64,000 nt of DNA. It comes from Sceloporus undulatus (lineage: Eukaryota; Chordata; Lepidosauria; Squamata; Phrynosomatidae). Position 1 is the first letter of the stretch, and each line of letters begins with the position of its first letter. The position numbers and the translations under genes are program-made. The stretch is taken from the NCBI RefSeq assembly GCF_019175285.1, contig NC_056526.1, positions 15,638,586 to 15,702,585 on the forward strand. Direction: 5' to 3'. The notes below the pieces were generated by a model, which was not told the origin of the DNA, did not search any database, and saw only the letters and a list, made by a program, of their open reading frames with translations. Shown in pieces: positions 45,891 to 57,151 of the stretch.

Positions 45891-46237
45891 CAGGTTGAGT
45901 GTCCTTTATCCATTTTTTGGGGGACCAGAGGTGTTTTGAATTTCAGATTTTTTTTTATTCTGGACTATTGTATTTGCATATATGTACATAGTGAGATATC
46001 CTGACAAGGGGATTCAAGTCTAAACACAAAATTCATTTATGCTTCAAATACATCTTATACACCTAACTTGAAGATAATTTTCTACATTATTCTAAATAAT
46101 TCTGTGCATGGAGCAAAGTTTATGTACACTGAACTACCAGAAAGTAAAGGTGTCCCTATTTCAGCCACCTATGAAAAAAGTTTTGGATTCTGGGATAGTT
46201 TGGATTCCAGAATTCCAGACAAGGGAGACTCAACCTG
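45891..46237. mobile_element. Tc1/mariner-type MITE with TA duplication
   Basis: TA|CAGGTTGAGTGTCC at the left and, in reverse, TA|CAGGTTGAGTCTCCC at the right: clear terminal inverted repeats with a TA target-site duplication. The interior ('gtctaaacacaaaattcattta', 'atacatcttatacac') matches a MITE family widespread in amniotes. It is non-coding. A truncated minus copy lies at 58425-58545. Confidence 0.88.
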
Positions 46238-46311
46238 TATCAGGTACAAACTGTGCAGAAATATTTGGTTTTTCTCCCCCAGTGGGGGGATAGAAATGTG
46301 AGGTTGATCTA

Positions 46312-46638
46312 GGACATTATCACATGCATTTTGGTGCTCGATCTGCATACAGGCTGGGGAAGTACGCTGCCGAGGGAAAATGGATTTTACCGCACACTGA
46401 AACTGTCCTCGAAACATCCCCAGAACCAGGCCATTCCCATTCAGGGTGGAGGCATGAGATTTTGCTCCGCCTGAAACTTTCTGGTGAAGCAAAAGGACAT
46501 GCCTCAGTACTGATTAGGGCTGGGCTGGCACTGGGGATGGAATGGGGCCGTTTTGAGGACAGTTTCGGTGTGCGGTAAAATCCATTTTCCTCAGCAACGT
46601 GCGTCCTCGAGTGTCCCAAAATGCATGCGATAAAGTCC
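46312..46638. mobile_element. PIF/Harbinger-like MITE with CTA duplication
   Basis: The element is bounded by CTA (46309-46311 and 46639-46641). The left end GGACATTATCACATGCATTT and the reverse of the right end, GGACTTTATCGCATGCATTT, match at 17 or 18 of 20, and similarity continues to about 100 bases ('ggattttaccgcacac', 'gaaactgtcctc'). A 3-bp target-site duplication with G-rich TIR starts fits PIF/Harbinger. No coding region. Confidence 0.8.
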
Positions 46639-46641
46639 CTA

Positions 46642-47312
46642 GTGAAAGATTTATGTCTCTGCTTAGCAATATGGAAATATAGTCAGAGAGGCAGAGTATG
46701 TATGTATGTGGGGGTATTTCTACAGCATAGCAAAGAAAATGAATAGCAATCCTTCTCATTTCTATTATAATGTATTTTTCTTACACTATAAATACACTGT
46801 AGAGGAGATTTCACTCTGTCTGATTTCTAATCAATGTTGCACTCAGATTGTCTCCAGCTAACAAGCTGACCATTATTCTCAACAGATATTGACTCCTCTT
46901 TCATGAGCTTCATAAAGGCCAGGGCAGTCTATAAAGTGAGAAAACTCACCTCCAAAACTTGAGATTCCTTTCAATTTTTTTAAAAAAATCCTATTCAGTA
47001 TGCTTGGCAAGGCTTATAAAAACATATATCAAGAGGCTTTGGGGAGGGTTCAGACAAAAGAACCCTCATTGGGGTTACTGAAATGATTTTTTAAAGCAAT
47101 ACATGCCATTCTCTCCCCTTCCTCCCATCACCAAGGTTGAGGGGAAAAAACATTGCTTTTTTTACTCCCCACCCTTTAAACAATATAAAGAATTAGAGAG
47201 AACCTTTTCCCAAAATGTTGCCACTAAATCCAGGTTTAGGCCTGTGTGGAAAGACTAAAGAATTAGACTGATGACTTGTATTGATAAGTCCTCTGTCATC
47301 TCATCTTTTCAA
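46642..47312. other. no recognised feature
   Basis: Contains only a short GTAT run near 46690. Confidence 0.4.
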
Positions 47313-47510
47313 CTGCACTGCAGAAATAATATAGTTTGACACTGCTTTAATGGCTGTGGTTCCATGCTATGGAATCCTGGAATTTGTAGTTTTGTGAGAT
47401 ATTTAGCCTTCTCTGTCAGAGAGCTCTGGTGCCACAACAGACTACAAAATCCCAAGATTATGGCCATTAAAGCGGTGTCAAACTGCATTATTTCTTTAGT
47501 GTAGATGCAT
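47313..47510. mobile_element. palindromic MITE
   Basis: 'actgcagaaataatatagtttgacac' at the left pairs with 'gtgtcaaactgcattatttctttagtgt' at the right; the best preserved member of this family in the window. Confidence 0.85.
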
Positions 47511-47819
47511 CCTTACTTCACTTGAGTTCAATGTGCAAAACTAGTTTGCACTCTTTTAACTCAGTAGGGGAGAAAGGTAAGAGGGAGTGGAACCTTGCCC
47601 TTCCCAGAAGGCTCAAGTAAAAGCAAACTGCTTCAGCCTCTCTTATCTTGTATGAGCTTCCTCACTAATTATGTTTTGCCATCTGGACCAGCATTGTGAT
47701 GCTGTTTGACCACACGTATTCCAGTTTTATTCTGTGAAATGTTGGAAGGTACAGGTTTGGTCATGCTTCGGACTCTTCATACATTCCTCAGAAGTGACCA
47801 TACAGAAGTCTAAAAATAA

Positions 47820-47850
<31 letters not shown>

Positions 47851-47852
47851 AT
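47820..47852. repeat. (AAAT)n microsatellite
   Basis: Seven or eight AAAT units. Confidence 0.9.
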
Positions 47853-48215
47853 TCTCCACTGCATTATCAGACAGCTACTGCGAGCTCAAATGAATAAAAT
47901 GGGCAGCATGCGGAATAGATTTTTACCTGCTGTTTCTAGGCCAGACAAGAGTGCAGCCGATACGAGACTGGCACGTTTCTCATTTTGTTGAACTGCAAGA
48001 CAGAAGGGAGAAAAAATCAAATTAGAATCCCTACTTAGAGAGTCATCTTCCTCATAGGAGCTCTTTGTAAAATTGTTAGTGATGCCACACATGGCATAAA
48101 AAGAGATTGTGCTGGTGTCATCTGCGTGAATTTTTTTGTTTTGTGTTTTTTTTTTGTTTCCACCCTGGTATTTTTTCTTTTTTTTTCTTTTTGAGCTTCT
48201 CCACTCTCTTTAAAC

Positions 48216-48251
<36 letters not shown>

Positions 48252-48610
48252 GCTCAAGCACTAAGCAAGTTAAGCTCACAAATATTATTGAAGTGTAATA
48301 GCACCCCCTGCCAGGTTTCAATTACAAACTACATTTTACACACACTGAGAGAAAAACATACTGTAAAATGTCAGCACCAAACTTTCTGCATGACTTATAA
48401 ACTTTCCCCATTATCTCTTGCAGGGAGGGAGTGGATGCGGGGGAGACTCTACCTTTCTTAGAGAAGGTGAGTGTGAAATGAGCAAGAAACTTGCAGAAAC
48501 AGATGCTGAGATTAGTGTTAAGCAAAATGCAATTGAAAAAAGTTTTTCCTGTTAATGGAGAAAGCAGTCCCTAAGTACTTGACAATCTTTCACTTTTGTT
48601 CAATTTCACA
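47853..48610. other. no gene recognised; (CA)n at 48217-48249
   Basis: A T-rich tract at 48128-48195 precedes a 16-unit CA run. Nothing else is identifiable. Confidence 0.5.
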
Positions 48611-48930
48611 GAATTACAGAATCATAGATTTTGCAGAGACCACAAGGGTCACCTAGTCCAGCCACCTGCCATGCAGGAATACACAATCAAAGCACTTCTT
48701 ACAAATGGCCATCCAGCCTTTGTTTAAAAACCTCCAAAGAAGGAGACTTCACTACGATCCAGGGCAGAGTGTTCCTCTGTCAAACAGCTCTTACTGTCAG
48801 GAAGTTTTTCCTAATGTTTGGAACCTCTTTTCCTGTAGCTTGAATCCATTGCACCATGTCTTAGTCCCTGGAGCAGCAGAAAACAAGCTTCCTCCATCCT
48901 CCATATGACATCCTTTCAAATGTTTAAAAA
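48611..48930 (-). mobile_element. CR1 LINE 3' fragment
   Basis: Plus strand 'acagaatcatagattttgcagagacc', 'cctgccatgcaggaatacacaatcaaagc', 'ggaagtttttcctaatgtttgg' and 'catatgacatcctttcaaatg' are reverse complements of successive parts of CR1 40000-40330. The frame is broken. Confidence 0.88.
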
Positions 48931-49175
48931 TGGCTGTGGTGTAGAGGTTTGAGTGTTGGACGGTGACTCTGGAGACCAGGATTCAATTCCCAGATCAGCC
49001 ATGAAAACCACTAGGTGACCTTGGGTGAGTCACACTCTCTCAGCTTCAGGGGAAGGCAATGGCACACCTCCTCTGAACAAATTTTGTCAAGAAAGCCCCA
49101 TGATAGGCTTGCCTTTGGTTCACCATAAGTAAAAATGCATTGAAGGCACACAACAACAACAACAATAACAACAAC
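48931..49175 (+). mobile_element. tRNA-derived SINE, complete
   Basis: Head 'tggctgtggtgtagaggtttgag' (A-box region) and GGATTCAATTCC (B box, 48979-48990) are followed by the body 'ggtgaccttgggtgagtcac...aggggaaggcaatgg'. The tail reads 'ccataagtaaaaatgcattgaaggcacacaacaacaac'. The (CAA)n-type tail and 'gaaggcacacaac' resemble the Bov-B LINE 3' end, suggesting that LINE mobilised it. Confidence 0.9.
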
Positions 49176-49404
49176 CATGTCATCCCATTTCCCAAAATCT
49201 ACTGCCATCCTCTGCCTCTCCCAGTTCCATAGTAAAAACTTCCTCCCTGGTCATGGAACATGCTGCAATGTTTGAGCACATTTTTCAAATGGTGGGTGAT
49301 TTTTGTGTGTGGGTGGGTGGGTGAAGTATAGATATTTATGAATGTAAATGTCTGAGCACATTTTCCCTAGTGATTAAAGAACTTTTGTGTGCATTTTTGG
49401 AATA

Positions 49405-52148
49405 TCTCTTTCTCTCTAAATCCTTTAACCTCCTCGCTCTCACCGAAACCTGGCTCCCAGCCCATGATACTGCAACCTCCTCTGCCCTTTCTTTTGGTGG
49501 TCTCTCCTTCACGCACACAAGCCGTCCTGAGGGTCGAGGAGGAGGGGTTGGTATCTTGCTATCTAACTCCTGCCAGTTTCAAGTTCTATCTTTTCCCCCC
49601 AGCTATCATTTCTCTTCCTTTGAGTTTCATCCTATTAGACTCTTTTCTCCTCTACAGCTCCGGGTTGCAGTCATCTATCGCCCTCCTGGTTCTGCCACCC
49701 AGTTCCTATCTGACTTTGAATCATGGCTGACATTCTTCCTTTCAGATTCAGTCCCCACTTTGAATCTAGGTGACTTTAATATCCACGTTGACGATTCCAA
49801 TAACCCTACAACATCTCGCTTTAACTCTCTGCTAGCTTCTTTTGGCCTCCAACCACACTCCAACTCTTCAACTCATTCTCTTGGTCACTGTCTTGACCTA
49901 GTTCTTGCTGCAAACTGCGCCATTTCTGACTACCTGGCACTTGACTTTCCACTATCTGACCATCATTTAATCTCCTTTGCTCTCACTTATACTCCTCCTC
50001 GCCATACTATTCAACGTCTTTTTCGTGATCTTCAATCTGTCGACTCTAACCATCTTGGTCTGACCCTGGATTCATCTCTCTCTTCCCTAAATCTCGGGGA
50101 TTCTGCTGATTCAGCTATGTCTTTATTTAACTCCACTCTTTCCTCAACTATTGACCATTTTGCCCCTGTCTCTGTACGCACTTCTTCCTCCAAGACTAGA
50201 CCTCAGCCCTGGCTTACCCCCAACATTAAGTTTCTCCGGTCCTGCTCTAGAGCGGCCGAACGTCTTTGGAGAAAGTCCAAAGAGTGGGCTGATTTTATCC
50301 ATTTCAAATTTGTTCTTTCTTCCTTCTCACGCGCCCTCTCTATGGCTAAACAGAATTATTACAAATCATTGATCTCTGCCAATGAGAAGTGCCCGCAGCG
50401 TTTGTTCTCCACCTTCAACACTTTGCTTAAACCTCCCTCTCCTCCTGTCTCTTCATCTTTCTCTCCTAATGACTTTGCTAACTATTTCATCTCTAAGATT
50501 ACCACTATTCGCTCTGAGATAGTCCCTCCTGATTCTTCTTCTGCTCTTAATCTTCTATCGTCTTCGCCTAACAAATTTTCTGTCTTTCCTCCTGCCTCTT
50601 TGGATGAACTCTCTACACTTCTGAACTCTTCCAAACCTGCTACCTGTCCTCTTGATCCTATTCCTACTCGTCTTCTAATCTCTATAGCTCCCTCCTTTCT
50701 GCCCTCGCTTCTCCATATCTTGAATCTCTCTCTCTCTACAGGCTCCTTCCCGTCGGACTTCAAACATGCTCTCATTTCCCCAATTCTGAAAAAACCTTCT
50801 CTTGACCCCTCCTCTTTGTCTAGCTATCGTCCGATTTCTCTTCTCCCCTTTCTTTCTAAAGTTTTGGAACGGGTTGTCTATTCGCGCTGTCTTGAGTTTC
50901 TTGAAGCCAACTCCATTCTCGATCCCTTTCAGTCTGGTTTCCGCCCAAGGCATTCTACAGAGACAGCTCTCACTAAGATCTCGAATGACCTTTTACAGGC
51001 CAAGGCTAATGGCCTTTACTCTGTTCTCATTCTTCTCGATTTGTCTGCAGCCTTTGACACTGTTGATCACTGTCTCCTAATTGACGTACTCTCTGACCTT
51101 GGGTTCTCAGACTCTGTTCTCGACTGGTTTAGATCTTACTTGTCTGGCAGATCTTTTGCAGTAGTTGCAGGGGGTCTGACTTCTTCTCCTGTTCCCTTAT
51201 CTGTTGGAGTTCCCCAGGGCTCTGTTCTGGGTCCCCTTCTGTTTTCTCTCTACACACTGTCCTTAGGAAAACTCATCAGCTCTTTTGGTTTTTCCTACCA
51301 TCTGTACGCCGATGACACCCAGCTGTATCTTTCTGCCCCTGACCTTTCTCCAAGGCTTGAACAGCAAGTCTCGTCTTGCCTTACAGCTGTCTCGCAGTGG
51401 ATGCGCCATCGACGTTTGAAGCTCAACATGTCCAAGACGGAGCTTCTTGTCTTTCCTCCTAAGCCCAACCTTCAACACTCCTTTTCTGTATCTGTGGACA
51501 ACATTTCCATTCAACCAGTCCAGCAAGCCCGCAGTCTTGGCTTTATCTTTGACTCTTCTCTGTCGTGTATCCCTCAGATCCAGACCACAGCCAAGGCTTG
51601 TAGATTCTTTTTGTACAATATTGCCAAAATCCGACCATATCTCTCCGCCTCTACTGCCAAGATCCTGGTCCATGCCCTAGTGATCTCACGACTTGATTAC
51701 TGTAATGTCCTCCTGGCTGGGCTTCCTTTTTCTCACCTCCGTCCTTTAATCTCTGTCCAGCATTCAGCTGCACGCATTATCACTTCCACCCACCGCTCTG
51801 ACCACATCTCTCCTGTGTTGGCATCCCTTCACTGGCTCCCTCTCCCTTTCCGCATTCAGTATAAGCTCCTGCTGTCGACATTCAAAGCCCTCCATGGCCT
51901 GGCCCCTCCTTACTTTATCAGACCTTCTTTCTCCTCACCTTCCCACCAGGGCCCTCCGTTCTGGTAGTCAAGGGTTCCTGTCTCAGCCTAGGATTTCCTC
52001 TGCCCCATCCCGGATTCGCCCCTTTTCACTTGCTGCCCCTCACTCCTGGAACCTTCTTCCTCCACAAGCAAGAGCCATCACTTCTTTAACCAGCTTCAAA
52101 ACGGAGTTGAAAACCATCCTATTCAGAGAAGCCTTCCCAGGCATCGCA
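49405..52148 (+). pseudogene. L2 ORF2, endonuclease/reverse transcriptase with one frameshift
   Basis: The open frame (865 codons counted from an upstream ATG in flanking DNA at 49370) starts inside the APE endonuclease: [12 protein letters not shown] (catalytic Glu), [20 protein letters not shown] and [10 protein letters not shown] follow in order. The reverse transcriptase has [50 protein letters not shown] (motif A), [17 protein letters not shown] (motif B), [11 protein letters not shown] (intact motif C) and [14 protein letters not shown]. An extra T near 51915, absent from the L2-A copy at 30366-31445, shifts the frame so the first reading ends at 51967. The conserved C-terminus (RPFSLAAPHSWNLLPPQARAI to FREAFPGIA) lies in the other frame. 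About the first 30-80 residues of the endonuclease are missing. Confidence 0.93.
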
Positions 52149-52520
52149 TAATTGTCGCTTACTATCTGATGTTCTGTTGTTGGCTGTTTATCGATCCATT
52201 TCCTGTATTGCTATGTACTGTATATGTATTATCCTACTTGTGAGTATGTATTTTCCCTGGATAATGATTAACCTTCCATTTTGAAGCCAAGCCCTCCCTT
52301 CAGTCCATCTGCCTTGGTCCAGGCCTCGGAGGTTGAGAGGAACTGCTGGACCTCTTACCCTTTCCCGTCACCACTCCCTTCTCCTTCTGTGTCATGTCTT
52401 TTTAGCTTGTAAGCCTGAGGGCAGGGAACCGTCTAACTAAAAAGATTGCATGTACAGCGCTGTGTAAATTTACAGCACTTCATAAATAAAGGTTAATAAA
52501 AATAATAATAATAATAATAC
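49405..52520 (+). mobile_element. young L2 LINE (L2-A), almost complete ORF2
   Basis: A 5'-truncated L2-clade non-LTR retrotransposon. It keeps nearly all of ORF2 (49405-52148 across one frameshift), a ~370-base 3' UTR with 'acagcgctgtgtaaatttacagc', and an (ATA)n tail at 52490-52519. The nested copy at 30366-31445 shares its 3' end almost exactly. The few defects suggest recent insertion. Confidence 0.92.
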
Positions 52521-52789
52521 CCTCTGTCCACAGAACTGTCCTGATCCAGAACACCTAGATCACTGCAAACTGTGGTTCAGTGGCTTTGTGTAGCCTGCAA
52601 AATCTGTTTTTGTAGTTCTCAAATCCTTCAAGAACATCCATTTTCTGGCCAAAGTGAAAAGAGGATGAAACCTGCAAAAGGGACAATTCATTTTTTAGAA
52701 AAATATATTGCGATCCCTCCCCTAATACAACTTTAACACTGGTTGGAATTATTTTAGGGACATACACATGTGTAGTTGTCCCCTACACC
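52521..52789. other. no recognised feature
   Basis: Nothing identifiable between the L2-A tail and the LTR-like element. Confidence 0.4.
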
Positions 52790-53640
52790 TATGGAGTCCC
52801 TGTTTCATACACCGCAGGGGTTTGTTCTCATTCCTTCTTCCACAGCACACAAAGCCGCTTGCCTGGGAGGCTGGCACAATGAATCACACAAGCCAAAGCT
52901 GGAAGAAAGGCCACAACTTTATTAAACAGCAAACAAATGGTAGGGTTGGCCAAAAGCATAAGGTCAGGATTTGAAATATCGAACATCCCCTTGGTTGATC
53001 AATAAACCACTTGCCTGGTAACCGCCAGGCATTGGGATGACCTAGGGGCTAAGGAACGCCAACTGGCAGCCACTAACCAGCTGCTCGCTTGTTCTCTAAG
53101 CCCCTAGTCACCAGGAGGCGCACCCTCATTGTGGCCCCCACAATGGCCACAAGGCATGCCCTGCTCACCCCCGGGTCCCGAATGACTCCCAAACCAGTGC
53201 TCCGTAGCGCTGGTACCACACCAACCAGATCCATGGCCTATGCTGCCGCCCCATAGTTGTGACTTAAACCACCAACCCAAGGGAGGGAGGGTGGGAGAGC
53301 CGAGAAACAAATGGTGCTGGGCCTTGCCTCGTGGCCTATTTATAGGCCCAGGCCCCAGCCAAACAAAATGGCATCAGTCCCTCCTCCCAGGCAGCCCAAC
53401 CAATGGGCTGCCTTGGAGGACTGGAACTGACTGCCATAGAGTAGTCCCTTGTGCCCTAGAGCGCCACAGAATGGAAGGACCGCCCCTTCTGCTCCGTGCC
53501 ACCAATAGGTGCTCAGGGCTCTCCCCAGCAAGGCATGCTGGGGCGAAAACTCCTGCCAACTCCCAGAGGCAAAGCAGCCTGCCCGGTGAGGCGGGCAGCC
53601 GCTCCTTATTGAAAAGCCCCACCAGCAGCAGTCATTTTAT
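52790..53640 (-). mobile_element. possible solo LTR
   Basis: On the minus strand the region has CCAAT-like and GC-rich sequence, then a TATAAATAG box (about 53336-53344) and an AATAAA signal about 430 bases further (near 52918). It is GC-rich compared with its surroundings and has no intact protein. This order fits an LTR of a retrovirus-like or Gypsy-type element, old and standing alone. Exact ends and flanking duplication were not found, so a pol II-transcribed retroposon or host promoter is possible. Confidence 0.4.
53108..53122 (+). promoter_or_regulatory. CTCF-like motif inside the LTR-like element
   Basis: TCACCAGGAGGCGCA matches the CTCF core closely (CACCAGGAGGCGC). Motif evidence only. 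Confidence 0.35.
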
Positions 53641-54184
53641 GGCAAGCAGGCAGGATCTAAGAAGCATCTGGCTCCGTTTCCATAGCCATTGGGAAGACCC
53701 AAAGTCACCTAGATGATCCCCTCTTGAAATCAAGAATGGGAAACCTGTAGCTGTCACACTCTCAAATGCTGAGTATAAGCAAACAGCCCAGAACTCTGAA
53801 AAGGTGATCTGTACCACTTTCAGAAATCTGCTGTGAAAAGAAAGAGATGGAGGGAGAATAGGAAGTGGCAGAAAATGAGTGGAGAGAAAGGGGGCTAGAA
53901 AGATAGAGGGACACTATTTACCTTAATTTATCACTCAGAAGGTATGTGTATTTGTTGATTCATCTGAGACAAGGAAAAATCTTGTCTTGGTCCTATTCCC
54001 CCAAGGTTAAGTCATATTTTAAAAGGCAAAACTTGGAAATCTAACTTTTTTGTATTGTGTATTGTTCTTTTAATTTGTAATACACTTTGTGTCCCAAATT
54101 TTTTTGGGGGGGGGGGAGCAGGATGATGATGATGATTAGATCACATGTCCTGGGGGCAATTTAGGAATTTTGGTGTGAAAGGAA
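53641..54184. other. no gene recognised; T8G11 tract near 54099-54118
   Basis: Purine-rich stretch at 53835-53910 and a poly-G run; otherwise nothing. Confidence 0.4.
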
Positions 54185-54537
54185 GCGGTTGTACAGACTG
54201 GTCATTAAGACCGGCCTGGAGCGGAGTTGGGGTATGGTGTCCAAACAATGCACATCCTGACTCTGCCCCTAGGCTGGCATGACACTGTGCTGCACCACAC
54301 GATGCATGCAGTCACAATGCACCTCTGGCTCTGCATCTAGATGATGCAGCACCAAAGGAACACGAAAAAGCCATGGCGCCAGTGAATATGGCGCCCTTTC
54401 AGCAGTGCAGAAAGGAGCTTCTTTTTGTGGCTCCTTTTTCTGCCGTAGAAAGGCAATATCAGGGCCGCAGTGTGCAGTAAATTTGGCACTAAAAGGGGCG
54501 ACTCCAGGCTGTCCCTTAGGGCAGTCTGTACAGCCCC
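54185..54537. mobile_element. GGGGCTGTACAGACTG-ended MITE
   Basis: Left end GCGGTTGTACAGACTGGTC; right end in reverse GGGGCTGTACAGACTGCCC (four mismatches in 19). The interior has the same order of blocks as 26928-27296 ('tgacactgtgctgcac', 'agatgatgcag', 'gaaaggagc...ggctcctttttctgc'). The flanking bases give no clear target-site duplication. Confidence 0.8.
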
Positions 54538-55584
54538 AAAGTAAATATTTTCAAGGAAGTATTTGGGCTTCTGTAATCCCAGAAGTCTTCCTGCCGATGC
54601 TCTTAGGCTTCTCTTTTATCTCAGAAACATCCCTTTACCCTTTATTTCTGACACTTGCCTCACTTTTACCCCCAATACACTTTTAAAAAAATGAATTAGG
54701 CTTGAGGTTCCCAAGTGTCCATCTCCTATATGTGTGCTATTACTGGTAGCATGTTATCTGTGAAAAGTATTATTCTAAATCCATTGGAAACAAGAATGAA
54801 AATGAACTTTATTTACAAATAGATGCAAATACTATATATTTTCAAGGATGGTACACGTTGAGTTACAGTATTTTACGGCACTTCACTAGTTACGAAGTAC
54901 TTTTTTTCTTCAGTTCTCCACTGAATCTCTTTGTATTCTAAATGGTCTTCTGCTTCTTTTAAATTACTCTCGCTCTTATAACACCCCTTTAACAGAAGCA
55001 TGAATTCTGTTAAAGTCTGGCCTGAATCTCAACTGACAACCCACAGAACAAAGCAGCTATGAACTGCTATGAACTACTCTTGGGTGCAACAGACGGTGAT
55101 GAAGGGGTGGCTTGAAGCCGCTCCCACCCAAGATGCCATGGGACTGTAGCATCCACATGCCGTGGTCCTGAGGGTGCCCTCTGTGATGGTCCCAAATTGG
55201 AGTGGAAAAGATCTGCTCTTTTTAGGGCTGAGTTTGGGTGGCCCAGGCACAGCACCAGTGGACTTCCAGGCATCTTGGGGGCGTGTATCATCTAATTGCT
55301 GTGCCCTCAAGCCATGTGGAAGTAGGCTGTCTATTTGGGCCCTGACTCACTCAACTCTAAACTGACACACTCTCTTCTAAGCAAACACATTCTCCTCATA
55401 TTCTCCCATGCTCCTCCCCCTTTATAGTCATTCTCATGGCAGCCCCCACATTTGCAGCCAGTCTGAATCTGATTAGCTGTTGGGGAAAACCACTCTGCCT
55501 AGTGACTTGCCACAGCTTCATTCATAAAGTTGATGGGAGAAAAAAAAAACTACAGAAAAAAGTACACATGAAGGAGAAAAGCTC
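54538..55584. other. no gene recognised; GC-rich patch at 55070-55350
   Basis: The GC-rich patch may be another MITE (it contains 'ggtggcttgaagccgctcccacc' as a small hairpin), but I cannot define ends. Confidence 0.35.
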
Positions 55585-55738
55585 AACTAAGGCCCGAGAC
55601 AGATGGGCCAAAAGTGGCGTGGCGGCAGCAATACTAGGGTTCTGGACTGCGCAGCAACTGCATGATCTGGAACCCTAGTGCTTAACAGCAGTGGCCTAAT
55701 GGTGGCATCCCATCCACACAGGCGCTGCCATCTTGATG
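55585..55738. mobile_element. possible MITE with internal hairpin
   Basis: 'gcccgagacagatgggcc' start, and a perfect 10-bp inverted repeat ACTAGGGTTC (55633-55642) / GAACCCTAGT (55670-55679). It is followed by an (AAAT)n run at 55739-55756. Confidence 0.4.
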
Positions 55739-55756
55739 TAAATAAATAAATAAATA

Positions 55757-56883
55757 GTGAGGAAGAAGTTTCACCCCACATGAATCCAAAATTTTTCATG
55801 ATTCCGCCCCCCCCTCCCCCCCAACAGACTATCAAAACTGATTCTTGGAGTAGGGGTGGGACTAAATTGTTATTATTTGATAATGTTGAAGTCAGTAAGA
55901 ATACAAATAACAAATTCCTTCTTGATTTCATTAGTCCAAATGGAGCCCAGTATTCCTTAATGTTAGGAACATTAAGAAGAAACAAAGAAGACCCTGCATC
56001 TCCAACAAAGGAAGCATTCTGCATTGGATTATTACTCCAACTATTTTTCTCAAAATCAGCCTCCTCCCCCATCACAACAAGATTTTCAGTGCATCCCTAT
56101 TGCCACCAAGTTTCCAAGACTTTCCCCAAGTGAACCCTAGATTGGAGTTCATAAATGTTAAATTAGAAGGACTGTGCTCAGCAATGCAAACCATGGCTGT
56201 GACCTGAAGCAAGAATGTACAATACCTTTTCAGTTGGATACCCTGTCACTCTCATTCCTTTTGAAGCTCTTCTCTTCCCTTTCAGGAAGAGAGTGCAGAG
56301 GGAGTTCAGATTTGTGGCCTGTTCCCCCGTTGTCCCTCATTCCAAAGGCGCTGGAATCTAGATGAAGCTTTCCTTCTGCAGCTCCCCTGCACAAAACCCC
56401 CACCTTACTTTCATCAAGGAACTTTCTTCCCCTTTTCTGAAAGTTTCTTTGGCAAAGCACCCATGAGCCTTATTACACAGTCATCCCCACACTAGTTACC
56501 ACATTCTCGTTAAAGATAAAGTGTTTGAGCAGCTCGCATAAAAAAGAGCTTCTACAGTCAGAATGAAAATCTTGCCAAGTTCCTTTCTTCCTCACACTTT
56601 GAGGCACCGTAGAAGTGAATGAATCTCCACGGACACTCCACCGTGAGCAGATCATAAGGGCCTCTATGGCCCTTTCTAACCTTCTTGGTTATCTTCATTA
56701 TTGCAACAACTTCACAATCAGAAGAAGAAAGTTGAGTCAGCATTTTTATAAAGTTAAAAAAAAAAAAAATCCTGGCCATTGCAGTCCTTTCCAATTTAGC
56801 TTTAGCAGTTCAATAGCATGGCCATCCTTTTAAAAAAAAGAAGGCAAAAATGTGAATTAATAGTTACTATTATTAAATAAACC
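55757..56883. other. no recognised feature
   Basis: Several 60-160 residue frames on both strands have no known motif. Confidence 0.4.
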
Positions 56884-57064
56884 GAGCCAGTGTGACATAG
56901 TGGTTTAAGTGTTGGAATTTGACTCTAGAGACCAGGGTTCCATTCCTGGCTTGGCCATGAAACATACTGGGTGACCTTGGGCAAGGCACACACTCTCAGC
57001 CGCAGGGGAAGGCAATGGCAAATCTGCTCTCAAGAAATTTTGCCAAGAAAAGGGTCACCATAAG
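56884..57064 (+). mobile_element. tRNA-derived SINE, 3'-shortened
   Basis: 'gagccagtgtgacatagtggtttaag' (A-box region), GGTTCCATTCC (56936-56946, B box), 'ggtgaccttgggcaaggcac' and 'aggggaaggcaatggcaaatc'. It ends abruptly at 'gtcaccataag', where a perfect hairpin begins. Confidence 0.88.
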
Positions 57065-57083
57065 ATTTAATATATTATTTAAT

Positions 57084-57127
<44 letters not shown>

Positions 57128-57151
57128 GAGAAATTAAATAATATATTAAAT
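57065..57151. repeat. 24-bp perfect hairpin with a microsatellite loop
   Basis: Left arm 57065-57088 and right arm 57128-57151 are perfect reverse complements (24 of 24). The 39-base loop is pure (CT)n(CA)n. Confidence 0.92.

Noticed and set aside
48979-48990. tRNA gene from a B box
   Set aside because: It is the internal promoter of a tRNA-derived SINE, with SINE body and tail following.
53240-53716. 158-residue plus-strand frame
   Set aside because: GC-rich frame in the LTR-like block with no motif; the opposite strand carries the promoter-like signals.
55587-56075. 162-residue minus-strand frame
   Set aside because: Passes through a poly-C tract and a MITE; no recognisable domain.
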